Assembly (NCBI RefSeq): GCF_900090245.1
Contig: NZ_FMDN01000023.1
Coordinates: 1-64,000 of the forward strand
Length of the DNA stretch: 64,000 bases
Source: Micromonospora halophytica
GTDB taxonomy: Bacteria > Actinomycetota > Actinomycetes > Mycobacteriales > Micromonosporaceae
Reading direction: 5' to 3'
In this document: one piece after another, positions 1 through 6,893 of the stretch
Numbering within the stretch: position 1 is the first letter of the stretch
Layout: the number at the start of each line of letters is the position of its first letter
Program-made: the position numbers and the translations under genes
The notes under the pieces: generated by a model
The model's database searches: none
Told to the model about the DNA's origin: nothing
Seen by the model: only the letters and a program-made list of their open reading frames with translations

Positions 1-203
1 AGCATCACCGCCAGATCCACGGCGATGCGGCCCGGGTCGTGGCCGCTCTGCCGTTGCCGCAACTTCGTCAACGCGAGGCTGAACGCGCTGGTCAACCCTG
101 TTACGTCGGCCAGATCGGCGAGCAGGCGGGCGCCGACGTGCCCGACTACGCCCCGCCCGCCGCCGGTCACCATGATCTTCGGACGTGTTGCGGTAACCTT
201 CAC
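1..203 (-). CDS. IS1380-family transposase, N-terminal part (cut by window edge)
   Basis: Reading the minus strand from GTG at 203 gives an uninterrupted frame to the window edge. The first residues (VKVTATRPKIMVTGGGRG) are followed by VGARLLADLADVTGLTSAF and a segment ending HDPGRIAVDLAVML. This N-terminus is typical of actinobacterial IS1380-type DDE transposases, which are about 450 residues long, so only about 67 residues are visible. An alternative ATG lies at 173, but the GTG gives the usual family start. The family assignment is from recall of the conserved N-terminus; the DDE core lies outside the window. Confidence 0.75.
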   Translation of the reverse strand, partial: MKVTATRPKIMVTGGGRGVVGHVGARLLADLADVTGLTSAFSLALTKLRQRQSGHDPGRIAVDLAVM

Positions 204-208
204 CCAGC

Positions 209-275
209 AAGTGCCTTCCGTGACAGGAACATCGGACCCTCAGCAAGTCCCATTTTCCCTGATCAGAAGGCACTT
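209..275. repeat. 10-bp inverted repeat upstream of the IS1380 transposase
   Basis: AAGTGCCTTC at 209-218 is perfectly inverted at 266-275 (GAAGGCACTT). CAGCAAGT also occurs as a direct repeat at 205-212 and 241-248. These lie just upstream of the transposase start, so they are probably subterminal transposase-binding repeats of the IS end. The exact IS boundary is not visible. The rest of 204-383 holds nothing else I can recognise. Confidence 0.5.
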
Positions 276-383
276 CATTGCTTTCAGACCACTCCTTGGA
301 CAGCCCTTAACGAAGGGCCGAGGCTAGACGGCAAGAGATGGTGCTGGAAGGTCTGCGGGTGGGGGCGGAATTCGGTGTGGCGG

Positions 384-752
384 ATGACGTTCTACGGGGT
401 CCGGATGGCTGCCCACATCGGCGGTTGGGTCGGCGGCTTCGGTCTTTTCCGTAGCGGTTACCGCTCGATCCGGTCGGCGCACAAAGTGTACAAATCGTAC
501 AAGAATAAGGGGATGAAGGCAACATTCCACCCTCTCAGGGGCAAGGGTAGGTGGAAGTTCATTGGTGGCGCGGTTTCCATGTGGATGGGCTACCACGACT
601 TCAAGAACGACTCGGCTGGTTTCCGACGAGCAGCAGGCGACACTTGGAGAGCCGGGAATCGGAAGCTCTGTTCAGGAGTCCGCCACGTGAAACGCTGGGT
701 CGAGGGCGTCTCCCAGGGAAGGTATTATGCGGGCCGTCACACCTGCAGGTAG
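384..752 (+). CDS. Hypothetical basic protein next to an IS end
   Basis: Frame of 122 codons from ATG 384. The product is rich in Lys, Arg, Trp and Tyr, with segments such as GWVGGFGLFRSGYRS and AHKVYKSYKNKG, and two glycine-rich stretches that could be short hydrophobic helices. The base composition is visibly less GC-rich than the genes from 4 kb on. That, and the position beside an IS end, suggests recently acquired DNA or a remnant. The same frame is open further upstream, so the start is uncertain. I recognise no family. Confidence 0.4.
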   Translation: MTFYGVRMAAHIGGWVGGFGLFRSGYRSIRSAHKVYKSYKNKGMKATFHPLRGKGRWKFIGGAVSMWMGYHDFKNDSAGFRRAAGDTWRAGNRKLCSGVRHVKRWVEGVSQGRYYAGRHTCR

Positions 753-762
753 AGGGGGTCGG

Positions 763-1053
763 GTGACTGATGGGAAGAGGATCAGGACGAAGGTGTCCGA
801 ATTTTTCGATCCGGGGGGTGTGAGTCCTGCCCTGGTCGTCATCTGGTTCCTCATCGCTGCCATGTTCTACGCAAACAACGAGGAATTGCACTTCCGAGTG
901 TTGGCGGTAGCCATGATGCTGATGTCGGGGACGCAGCTGCTCCGGATCACCCGGGCACGTTGGGCCCAAAGGGGCGGACGGCGGGGCGCGGGCGTACCGG
1001 GAGACCAGAACGGCCTCCCGGTACGCCCGGATACCCGGGACGACAACCAGTAA
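763..1053 (+). CDS. Small two-helix membrane protein, unknown function
   Basis: GTG at 763 is preceded by AGAGGGGG, a usable ribosome-binding site. The product is 96 residues. A polar N-terminus is followed by two hydrophobic segments (about residues 21-37, ALVVIWFLIAAMFYA, and about 47-62, VLAVAMMLMSG) joined by a short acidic loop, then a basic Arg/Gly-rich tail. This predicts a two-pass membrane protein with both ends on the same side. A strong hairpin (989-1029) overlaps the codons of the tail, so the annotated C-terminus may be partly non-functional sequence. I recognise no family. Confidence 0.5.
   Translation: MTDGKRIRTKVSEFFDPGGVSPALVVIWFLIAAMFYANNEELHFRVLAVAMMLMSGTQLLRITRARWAQRGGRRGAGVPGDQNGLPVRPDTRDDNQ
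989..1029. terminator. Hairpin with perfect 15-bp arms
   Basis: CGGGCGTACCGGGAG (989-1003) and its exact reverse complement (1015-1029) flank an 11-nt loop. It lies inside the last codons of the small membrane ORF. It could be an intrinsic-type terminator overlapping the gene end, or a mobile-element or protein-binding palindrome. Confidence 0.6.
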
Positions 1054-1117
1054 GACCCGGCGGAGGGTGTGGGGGTGGGCCCGGTCCGGCGACTAGGCTC
1101 ACCCGCTCCCGCCGTAC

Positions 1118-1156
1118 GGCGGCGACCCGACAGCTCAGCCCTGTCGGGTCGCCGCC
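1118..1156. terminator. Hairpin with perfect 16-bp arms, probable terminator
   Basis: Arms at 1118-1133 and 1141-1156 (core GGCGACCCGACAG / CTGTCGGGTCGCC) pair perfectly around a 7-nt loop. The site is 65 bp after the stop of the upstream small gene and near the 3' end of the converging nuclease pseudogene, a position that suits a bidirectional terminator. There is no U tract, as is common in high-GC actinobacteria. Confidence 0.75.
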
Positions 1157-1299
1157 AGCGACCCCGTTCGGGTTCGTCGGCGCGAGGCACTGCTGGGCGG
1201 GGCGGGGCCACCGACCACCCCGGGCCGATGGTGAGCGTGGCCAGCAGCCCCGGATGGTCGGTCGCTCCATGCATATCCACCGGCCTGTGCGCGCCAGCG

Positions 1300-1621
1300 G
1301 TCACGAGTCGGTCGCCATGAGCTGTTGCAGGGCACCGTCGTCGACGCGCTGGTGGCCTGGTGGCACGCACGAGCGTACGTCGGGTGAGCCGCCGTGCCGG
1401 ACGTTGAGGTCGCCGCTGACCACGGTGGGCGCGTACACCGCGCTCTGCGGATCGTCGGCACGACCGTGTCGAGTAGATGGCCGCACTGGGCGAGCGCGAC
1501 GTGCACGCAGAGCCGGGCCCGCTGCTCGGGGTCGACGACGTCTGCGCCGGGGTGCACCCCGCTGTGCAGGGTGAGCCCGATGCGGCCCGGGAGGCGGATC
1601 AGCAACCCGGCCTCGGCTCGC
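1300..1621 (-). pseudogene. C-terminal remnant of an endonuclease/exonuclease/phosphatase-family protein
   Basis: Read on the minus strand, one frame gives LLIRLPGRIGLTLHSG..., then DPEQRARLCVH and VALAQCGHLLDTVVP. The neighbouring frame continues with VYAPTVVSGDLNVRHGGSP and CVPPGHQR. Together these match the C-terminal half of secreted EEP-fold phosphodiesterases (GDLN-type metal/catalytic motif) but need a frame change near 1445. A stretch between the LCVH and ALAQC motifs appears deleted. No signal peptide or N-terminal half is attached. It shares an 80-bp segment with the N-terminal remnant at 2960-3458 on the other side of the IS element. Confidence 0.65.
1530..1609. repeat. About 80-bp diverged direct repeat, copy A (copy B at 2970-3053)
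   Basis: The segments at 1530-1609 and 2970-3053 align along their whole length with scattered substitutions. Copy B carries several one-base insertions relative to copy A (for example AAGGCGG against AGGCGG and CAAACCC against CAACCC). Both encode the same stretch of the nuclease family. They flank the IS5-type element, but are far longer and more diverged than a target-site duplication. Confidence 0.7.
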
Positions 1622-1704
1622 GGGCCAGGCGTTCCCCCAGTCGACTGCGGCCGCTGTCACCGAGGCCGCGACGGCGGGCCAGCCGACAGACCTGAGTTTG
1701 GTCA

Positions 1705-2621
1705 CTGAGCTGATCTCAGCGACTTTCGGGTAGGTATCGGTATTCGAAGTGGGTCAGGTGTAGAGCAGCGGCGACGATGTCACCGATCCCGCGGGGACTG
1801 CTGGTGGTGTGATGTAACGCTTTCCAGCGTCCGTGGAGGATGGCGAAGCCGCGTTCGCCTTGCCAGCGCAGGCCGCGTAGCAGTCGGTTGGTGGTGCGGT
1901 TGGCCAGGGCGAGCCGCCGGCCGTCGGTGGGTTGCTTGACCGGGGTCTTGATGCCGTGACCTGCGCCGTCGTAGCCGGCGTTGGCCAGGGCGGGTAGCTC
2001 AAGCTCGGCGGCGGACCAGTTCAGTGCGGCGGTGATGCCCTGCTGCTGGGCGCAGGTCAGGTCGTGCAGATGCCCCGGCATCGCGTCGGAGGTCCATATC
2101 GGCAGCCCGTCCGGGCGCATGATCGCTTGGATGTTTGCGCCGAAGTCGCGGTGCTTTCCAGAGTACCACGCGTCGATGGTGTCGCCCTTGACGCTGAGTG
2201 TGGTCTCCGCGAGGCGGTCACAGTCGAACAGCTTGCCGTCCAGAATCACGTACGACCAGCCGTCGTCGGCGACGCGCCGCAACGCCTCGTGCAGACCGGG
2301 CGTCTGCGCAGCGAGGACCGCGACGCCCTCGGCCACGTACCGGTAGGCGGTCGCCCGAGAGACGCCGAACCCAGCACCCAGCAGCGTCTTGTCCTCGGCC
2401 TTGCGGAACCAGATCAGCACCAGCAACGCCTGGTAGAAGCAGGACAACGCCCGTGTCCCGCGTCGGGTGCCCCGGGCGCGGCGCTCGGCGGCGAGCAGCC
2501 GGGCGAGGTAGCGCACCAGTTCCCTGGGCACGTCGACCATGGCACGATAGGCAACCACGTGGAGCCCTCTCGAAGACGGAATCTTGCCGCCTAGGACACA
2601 GGACATAGATCCGCAGCTCAG
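1705..2621 (-). mobile_element. IS5-type insertion sequence
   Basis: A single transposase gene fills this segment. CTGAGCTG at 1705-1712 is inverted at 2614-2621, and the short match continues weakly inward, giving candidate termini about 917 bp apart, a normal size for IS5-family elements. The ends are tentative because the inverted repeat is short and I see no clear target duplication. The element lies between two remnants of the same nuclease-family gene. Confidence 0.55.
1716..2558 (-). CDS. IS5-family transposase (DDE_Tnp_4 type)
   Basis: Intact 280-residue frame from GTG 2558. The start was chosen because family members begin VVAYRA...DVPRELVRYLA; an ATG 22 codons upstream is also in frame. 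An N-terminal helix-turn-helix-like region (about 30-95, GVSRATAYRYV) precedes the catalytic core. The core has LDGKLFDCDRL (first Asp) and YSGKHRDFGANIQAI, then NAGYDGAGHGIKTPVKQP (second Asp region). A late glutamate lies in LRWQGERGFAILHGRWK. This is the standard DDE layout of actinobacterial IS5-group enzymes. No internal stop is seen, so it may be active. Confidence 0.85.
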   Translation of the reverse strand: MVAYRAMVDVPRELVRYLARLLAAERRARGTRRGTRALSCFYQALLVLIWFRKAEDKTLLGAGFGVSRATAYRYVAEGVAVLAAQTPGLHEALRRVADDGWSYVILDGKLFDCDRLAETTLSVKGDTIDAWYSGKHRDFGANIQAIMRPDGLPIWTSDAMPGHLHDLTCAQQQGITAALNWSAAELELPALANAGYDGAGHGIKTPVKQPTDGRRLALANRTTNRLLRGLRWQGERGFAILHGRWKALHHTTSSPRGIGDIVAAALHLTHFEYRYLPESR

Positions 2622-2746
2622 CAAAGTTATCCACAGACAGGCGTGTCACTAGGAGATTTCCGCGGCTTCCACCAGGACACAACGCGCTGACCTGCACCTT
2701 CAGGCCGACGTGCCGACTATATCGACGCGAAGCTGCGGAACGCGGG

Positions 2747-3121
2747 TTGCGCTGGTTGATCTGGGGCGCCTCGATCTTTGGCCTCATGTACCTTGCGCAG
2801 GTGCTGGGAGACTGGTTGAACAGCCGGGCAATTCAGTCTCTGGTGATGGCGCTGGTAATCGGACTGGCGTTCATGACTGCTCCCAGCCGTCGGAGGAGGG
2901 ACGGCTATTGCGTCAGGAGCGGGCCGGCGCCGGGATGCGGAACCACCGAACCAACAGTGGCGCGGGTCAGGGTCGGCGACGTCCTGCGTCGGGTGCATCC
3001 CGCTGTGCACGGGGTGAGCCCGGTGCGGCCCGGGAAGGCGGATCAGCAAACCCGATCCCGTACGGCCGGCCGTTGCGGCACCGGGTGGCGTCGCCGCTCG
3101 GGCGGTTACCGGCGGCCGTGA
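2747..3121 (+). CDS. Possible small membrane protein fragment
   Basis: From TTG 2747 the frame encodes two hydrophobic helices, LIWGASIFGLMYLAQVLG and LVMALVIGLAFMTA, followed by a basic stretch. The coding-like part ends near 2930; beyond that the frame runs antisense through the nuclease remnant and is probably meaningless. The frame is also open upstream to about 2645 without a good start, so the 5' end may have been lost at the IS junction. Its topology and its position converging on a nuclease remnant mirror the gene at 763-1053. No family recognised. Confidence 0.3.
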   Translation: MRWLIWGASIFGLMYLAQVLGDWLNSRAIQSLVMALVIGLAFMTAPSRRRRDGYCVRSGPAPGCGTTEPTVARVRVGDVLRRVHPAVHGVSPVRPGKADQQTRSRTAGRCGTGWRRRSGGYRRP

Positions 3122-3458
3122 ACGCCGACGCGATGCTGCCGCCGCCGTGCACGTCGGCGAACGTGCGCTCCAGCACGGCTGCGTCGTCCTGACAGATCTC
3201 GTTGAGGGTGACCAGGCCGGGCGTCCCAGCGCGGATCACCTCGGCGGCCTCGGTCACCGACCGGACGGTGTAGCAGCTGGCGCGGCCGCTGTTGCAGAGG
3301 TTCATCTGGAGCACCCGCAGACTCGTCGACCCGGGTGGGTCGGCCACGGACGGACCGGCCGGCAACGCGGCGGCGGCCAGCCACGCGACGGCCAGGGCTC
3401 GACGCAGACCCCGCCTTCGGCCGGCACGGGTGTCGGCGCCGGATGGCTGCTCGGACAT
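2960..3458 (-). pseudogene. N-terminal remnant of a secreted endonuclease/exonuclease/phosphatase-family protein
   Basis: ATG 3458 opens a frame with an Arg-rich n-region and an Ala/Leu signal segment (RALAVAWLAAAALPAG, AxA-type site near residue 40). EEP motifs follow: LRVLQMNLCNSG (first metal-binding Asn) and LVTLNEICQDD (catalytic Glu), then RCRNGRPYGIG. At about 3045 the frame breaks: the correct continuation (LLIRLPGPHRAHPVHSGMHP) is in the neighbouring frame and ends near 2960. The C-terminal half with the GDLN and His motifs is missing here. A similar half lies at 1300-1621 beyond the IS. Confidence 0.7.
2970..3053. repeat. About 80-bp diverged direct repeat, copy B
   Basis: This is the partner of 1530-1609. 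It contains the one-base insertions that shift the nuclease-family reading frame. Confidence 0.7.
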
Positions 3459-3608
3459 GAGGGCTCCGGGGTGGCGGAGGTGGCGGTGCCGCCGGCCGTG
3501 ATCCTACTGCCCGCCGGACGGGCGCCGTCCATGATCTTGGTGGCCCTCCATTGTGGGATCATGGTGGCTCGACAGCGCGATCTTCGCGTCGGAGCATTGG
3601 GGGAATGT

Positions 3609-4067
3609 GTGCGCGGATCAGCACGACGACTGGCCGTCTCGACTCTCGCCGCGACCGTGGCGGCGGTGACGCTCGCGTCGCCCGCACAGGCGGCGACGAA
3701 TCCGTTCACCGCGGCGCAGGCGTGCAACAACGACTTCGGTGGCTCGTGGGCCTACGCCAGTGACGGCCACCGGTCGATCTACGCGTCGAACGGCACGAAG
3801 GTGGGCGACGTCTACCTGATGTACAACAGCGCCACCGCGTACAACTGTGTCGCCACCCTCAAGCGGGTGGCCGTCGGCTCGACGACCGGGGTGTCCGCCG
3901 GGATCCGGGTGGAGGGTGGTTCCTGGGTCTACGACTCCGGCAGCTTCAAGTACTACGCCGCCATCCAGCGCTCCGCCCGGGACCGGTGCGTGATGTACAG
4001 CGGCGAGGTCCTGTACGGCACCAGTTGGCAGGGCGCCGGCCGGTACAGCTGGGGCAACTGCGGCTGA
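3609..4067 (+). CDS. Secreted small protein, SapA-like
   Basis: GTG 3609 has a GGGGGA ribosome-binding site six bases upstream. This start gives a clean Sec signal peptide (RRLAVSTLAATVAAVTLAS..., AQA cleavage near residue 29); longer in-frame starts would bury it. The mature part of about 120 residues has four cysteines (CNNDFGG, YNCVATLK, DRCVMYSG, WGNCG) that could form two disulfides, and is rich in Tyr, Ser and Gly with alternating beta-strand character. The layout, with a central VYLMYN...NCV strand pair, resembles Streptomyces spore-associated protein A, a developmentally secreted protein. This is a family-level resemblance only; no enzymatic motif is seen. Confidence 0.6.
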   Translation: MRGSARRLAVSTLAATVAAVTLASPAQAATNPFTAAQACNNDFGGSWAYASDGHRSIYASNGTKVGDVYLMYNSATAYNCVATLKRVAVGSTTGVSAGIRVEGGSWVYDSGSFKYYAAIQRSARDRCVMYSGEVLYGTSWQGAGRYSWGNCG

Positions 4068-4163
4068 GCCGTCTCTCGACGGTGCGCTCACCGAAAGCCG
4101 CGGTGCCGGACCGGCCCGACCGCCCCGGTGACCTCGGCGGCGGCGTGCAAGGCGCACCCGAGC

Positions 4164-4203
4164 CGGCGGCCGTGACCAGCAGAATCGCCGGTCACGGCCG
4201 CCG
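4164..4203. terminator. Bidirectional hairpin terminator
   Basis: Perfect 14-bp arms (4164-4177 and 4190-4203, core GGCGGCCGTGACC) flank a 12-nt loop. It lies between two converging genes that end at 4067 (+) and 4293 (-). The rest of 4068-4292 holds nothing else. Confidence 0.75.
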
Positions 4204-4292
4204 CCCTCCGCGGGACCGCTGCCGCCTGCGCGGTGGGTGCGGGTTGGACACCGACCTGACTCGAACCGGGTGGGTCGCAACGCCTGCCGTGT

Positions 4293-5756
4293 TCAGGCGT
4301 GTGCCGCTGCCGACGCGCCGAGCAGGTAGCTGACGACGTCGGCGGCACTGTAGTCGTCCCCGCCGCCCATCAGCGGGGGCAGGAACGACAGATCCTGCCC
4401 CAGGGTCAACAGCGGTGGTTCGCGGTAGCCGTCCGGCCGGCGCTGTCCCAGACCGACGGCGGCGACCAGGCCGTTGCACAGGCACCGACTGCCCACGGTG
4501 TCCTCGACCGCCCCGCCCTTGCGCAGGTAGTCGTCCACCGGCTCGGCGGGACAGCGGTACCCGACCCTGCCGTCCGGGCGCTGGTACGGCGTCCGGAGGT
4601 AGCCGAGGTCGCAGTGGCGCGGCCGGTCGGCGTAGACGTCGTCGTCCGCGGCCGTGCCGGGCAGGTGCACCAGCTTGAAGGGAAAGCCGGTGGGCGACAC
4701 ACCGGCGTGGTTACGTACCACCAGGGCGCCGGGTGCCGCCCGGGCCAGCATGCGCCGGCGCAGCGCCGCGTCGAGGCCGGACTCCCGGCACAGCGCGAAC
4801 GCCGTGCCCACCTGCACTCCGGCGGCGCCCGCGTCCCGAGCCGCGGCCAGTTGCTCCGGACCGCACTGACCGCCGGCGATCCAGAACGGCAGACCCAGCG
4901 CGGCCATCCTGGCCAGGTCGACACCGTCGCGGGGGCCGTACACGGGCTCGCCGTCGGCGCTGAGCCGCAACGCTCCCCGCGGACGGGCGCTGTGGCCGCC
5001 GGCCAGCGGTGACTCCACCACGAACCCGTCCGGTCGCGTGGTGTCGTCGCGGGCGAGGTAGGCGGCGAGCGTGGCCGACGAGACGATGGCCAGCAGCCGG
5101 GGACGTCGTACCGGTGCGGGCGTCGCCTGGAGCAGGTCGGCGGGGTCGAACGTGACGTCGAAACGCTGACCCGCCGTGGCCGCCTGCACGGCCACCGACA
5201 GCCGAGCCGGGCGGTGCTCGGCCAGGGTGTCGAGCAGGCCCGGGATCTCGGTCGGCAGTCCGGCGCCCATCAACACGTGGTCGACGCCGGCCAGCATCGC
5301 GCCGTACACCGCCGCGGGGGTGGCCAGCTGGATCTTCTCCAGGTAGTTCACTCCGACCGGCCCGTGGTGGCCTTCCTTGGCGAGGAACACCTCGACGAAG
5401 TTGCCCAGCACCGCCAGTTCCTGCCCGTGGCGGTGCGAGCGCAGCCCGAGCCGGGGCACCGGTCGGTACGGCTGGTTCCGGTCGGTGCCGCCGGACACGA
5501 AGTAGCGGCGCAGCGTCCGATGGACCAGCGTGGGGTCGGGGAAGTGTGCCAGCGCCCGTCGGACCTGCCCGTCCGGGTCGCCGTCCTGAAGGCGGCGGGC
5601 GAGCAGCGCGTCGAGGGCCACCCCGGAGACCACGCCCAGCTGGCCGGTGGACGCCACGGCCCGGGCCAGCCGCCACCCGGAGACGCCCACCCCCATGCCG
5701 CCCTGAATGATCGCGGGCGTGCCGAAGTCGCGCCCGGCGGCGTCCGGGCGGGTCAT
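4293..5756 (-). CDS. Nitronate monooxygenase / 2-nitropropane dioxygenase-like FMN enzyme
   Basis: 487 residues from ATG 5756. It is a TIM-barrel flavoprotein of the NPD/PfaD group: IIQGGMGVGVSGWRLA near residues 16-29 (FMN binding), GVDHVLMGAGLPTEIPGLLD mid-protein, then a GGHS motif and FWIAGGQCGPEQLAAARDAGA followed by GVQVGTAFALC (phosphate-binding end). It is longer than the typical nitronate monooxygenase of about 350 residues. The Cys-containing C-terminal extension (YRCPAEPVDDYLRKGG, RCLCNGLVAAVG) is like that of PfaD-related proteins. It probably oxidises nitronates or acts as an FMN-dependent reductase; the substrate is unknown. Its start overlaps the bioY stop by 4 bp (ATGA), so the two are co-transcribed. 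Confidence 0.75.
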   Translation of the reverse strand: MTRPDAAGRDFGTPAIIQGGMGVGVSGWRLARAVASTGQLGVVSGVALDALLARRLQDGDPDGQVRRALAHFPDPTLVHRTLRRYFVSGGTDRNQPYRPVPRLGLRSHRHGQELAVLGNFVEVFLAKEGHHGPVGVNYLEKIQLATPAAVYGAMLAGVDHVLMGAGLPTEIPGLLDTLAEHRPARLSVAVQAATAGQRFDVTFDPADLLQATPAPVRRPRLLAIVSSATLAAYLARDDTTRPDGFVVESPLAGGHSARPRGALRLSADGEPVYGPRDGVDLARMAALGLPFWIAGGQCGPEQLAAARDAGAAGVQVGTAFALCRESGLDAALRRRMLARAAPGALVVRNHAGVSPTGFPFKLVHLPGTAADDDVYADRPRHCDLGYLRTPYQRPDGRVGYRCPAEPVDDYLRKGGAVEDTVGSRCLCNGLVAAVGLGQRRPDGYREPPLLTLGQDLSFLPPLMGGGDDYSAADVVSYLLGASAAAHA

Positions 5757-6379
5757 CGGGACGCCCGCGTCGGGTCCGGCCCGGCGGAGAGCCGGCCCAC
5801 CAGGCGCCAGGACCCGGGCAGCAGGCCGGCCGCCAGCAGGGCCTTGAGGAGATCGCCGGCCAGGAAGGGCAGCACACCCACGGCCACCGCCCGGGACAAC
5901 GGCATCCCCGTCGTGGCGGCCAGCCATCCCACACCGGTCAGATAGATCAGCGCGTTGCCGGCGGCCATCATGCCCAGCGCGCGGGTCGGTCGACGGTCGG
6001 CCCCGGCCGCGGCCAGCCGACCGACCAGCGCCGCGGCGAGCACGAAGCCCAGCAGGTAGCCCATGGTCGCGGTCGGCCAGCCGGCCGTACCGCCGGCGAA
6101 CCACGGCACGCCGAGGCCGCCGGCCACGACGTACAGCAGCATGCTGGCCGTTCCCCGGGCCGGGCCCAGGGCCGCGCCGGCGAGCAGCACGGCGAACGTC
6201 TGTCCGGTGACCGGCACCGGCGAGCCGGGCACCGGCAGCGTCAACTGCGCGGCGACGCCGACACCGGCGGCGGCGCCGACGATCATGACCGTGTCGCGTG
6301 CCACGGAACGCCCCCACACGTCCGCCAGCACACCCCTGCCACGGCCGGGCACCGCTGCCTGCACGACCCCGTCTGTCAT
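5753..6379 (-). CDS. bioY: Biotin transporter substrate-binding component BioY
   Basis: 208 residues from ATG 6379, with GGGAGG 6-11 bases upstream. It is an integral membrane protein with about six helices and the BioY signature PVPVTGQTFAVLLAGAALGP..., followed by GVPWFAGGTAGWPTATMGYL and PFLAGDLLKALLAA. BioY is the S-component that binds biotin, alone or with the EcfAA'T energy module; no ECF genes are visible here. It is the first gene of a two-gene operon with the nitronate monooxygenase-like gene. A palindromic box at 6503-6516 lies about 125 bp upstream. Confidence 0.9.
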   Translation of the reverse strand: MTDGVVQAAVPGRGRGVLADVWGRSVARDTVMIVGAAAGVGVAAQLTLPVPGSPVPVTGQTFAVLLAGAALGPARGTASMLLYVVAGGLGVPWFAGGTAGWPTATMGYLLGFVLAAALVGRLAAAGADRRPTRALGMMAAGNALIYLTGVGWLAATTGMPLSRAVAVGVLPFLAGDLLKALLAAGLLPGSWRLVGRLSAGPDPTRASR

Positions 6380-6502
6380 CTCGACCCTCCCTTGCCGGCG
6401 TGCGCCGATCAAGGCGCCGCCGGTGTACCGACGTGCTCCGACCGCCTGCCACTGTCCAGCGGTGATCGGGGCAAGCCTGTGCCCGTGCTTCGTGCCGGGA
6501 CA

Positions 6503-6516
6503 GAGCCTTAGGTCCC
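6503..6516. promoter_or_regulatory. DevR/NarL-type palindromic box upstream of bioY
   Basis: GAGCCTTAGGTCCC (reverse GGGACCTAAGGCTC) matches sites at 9114-9127 and 18717-18731 around a shared CCWAAGG-like centre. It resembles the GGGACTTWAGTCCC-type boxes of DevR/DosR/OsdR response regulators. Which regulator binds is inference. Confidence 0.45.
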
Positions 6517-6582
6517 GCCCCGGCGGCGCGGTACGGGTCATGGCCCGGCTGCCCGCCGCCGATCGCTGCCCGTTTCCCGGGG

Positions 6583-6864
6583 TCACCGGTGCGGGGCCGG
6601 ACGCCACGGGTTGTCGGGGTCGGTGCCTGCGCCGGCGACCCGGTGGGTGCGGATGCCGTATGTGGGGGTGCCGCTGTGCGGGATCGGCCCGAGGTAGCTG
6701 TGGCCGGTCAGGTGGCACCAGGCGGGCAGGTCGAGCGGCGCGGCGGGGTCGGTGGTGCGCAGGTGGATGACGGTGCCCGGGGCGACGTCGGCCACCAGCG
6801 CGCGCAGTTCCAGCAGCAGCTGTACGCAGCCGCGGTCGCCCCCGTCGAGCATGACCGTCGACAT
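6583..6864 (-). CDS. TusA-family sulfur carrier-like protein
   Basis: 93 residues from ATG 6864, preceded by TAAGGAGC at good spacing; an ATG 11 codons upstream lacks such a site. It begins with a beta strand and one Cys (STVMLDGGDRGCVQLLLEL) where TusA proteins carry their CPxP motif. It continues with the conserved back half, VIHLRTTDPAAPLDLPAWCHLTGH. The CPxP prolines are missing, so it is a divergent member. TusA proteins relay persulfide sulfur, for example to molybdopterin-enzyme maturation. Its closeness to the molybdenum-dependent nitrate reductase genes makes that role attractive but unproven. The BNR gene (30 bp away) and nirK precede it on the same strand. Confidence 0.7.
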   Translation of the reverse strand: MSTVMLDGGDRGCVQLLLELRALVADVAPGTVIHLRTTDPAAPLDLPAWCHLTGHSYLGPIPHSGTPTYGIRTHRVAGAGTDPDNPWRPAPHR

Positions 6865-6893
6865 CGTCGGCTCCTTACCGCACGGCAGGGGTG

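Noticed and set aside
1705..2621. The 80-bp flanking repeats as target-site duplication of the IS
   Set aside because: Too long and too diverged; IS5-type elements duplicate only a few bases.
3147..3608. N-terminal extension of the SapA-like gene
   Set aside because: It runs antisense to the nuclease remnant and would bury a clear signal peptide; GTG 3609 has a good ribosome-binding site.
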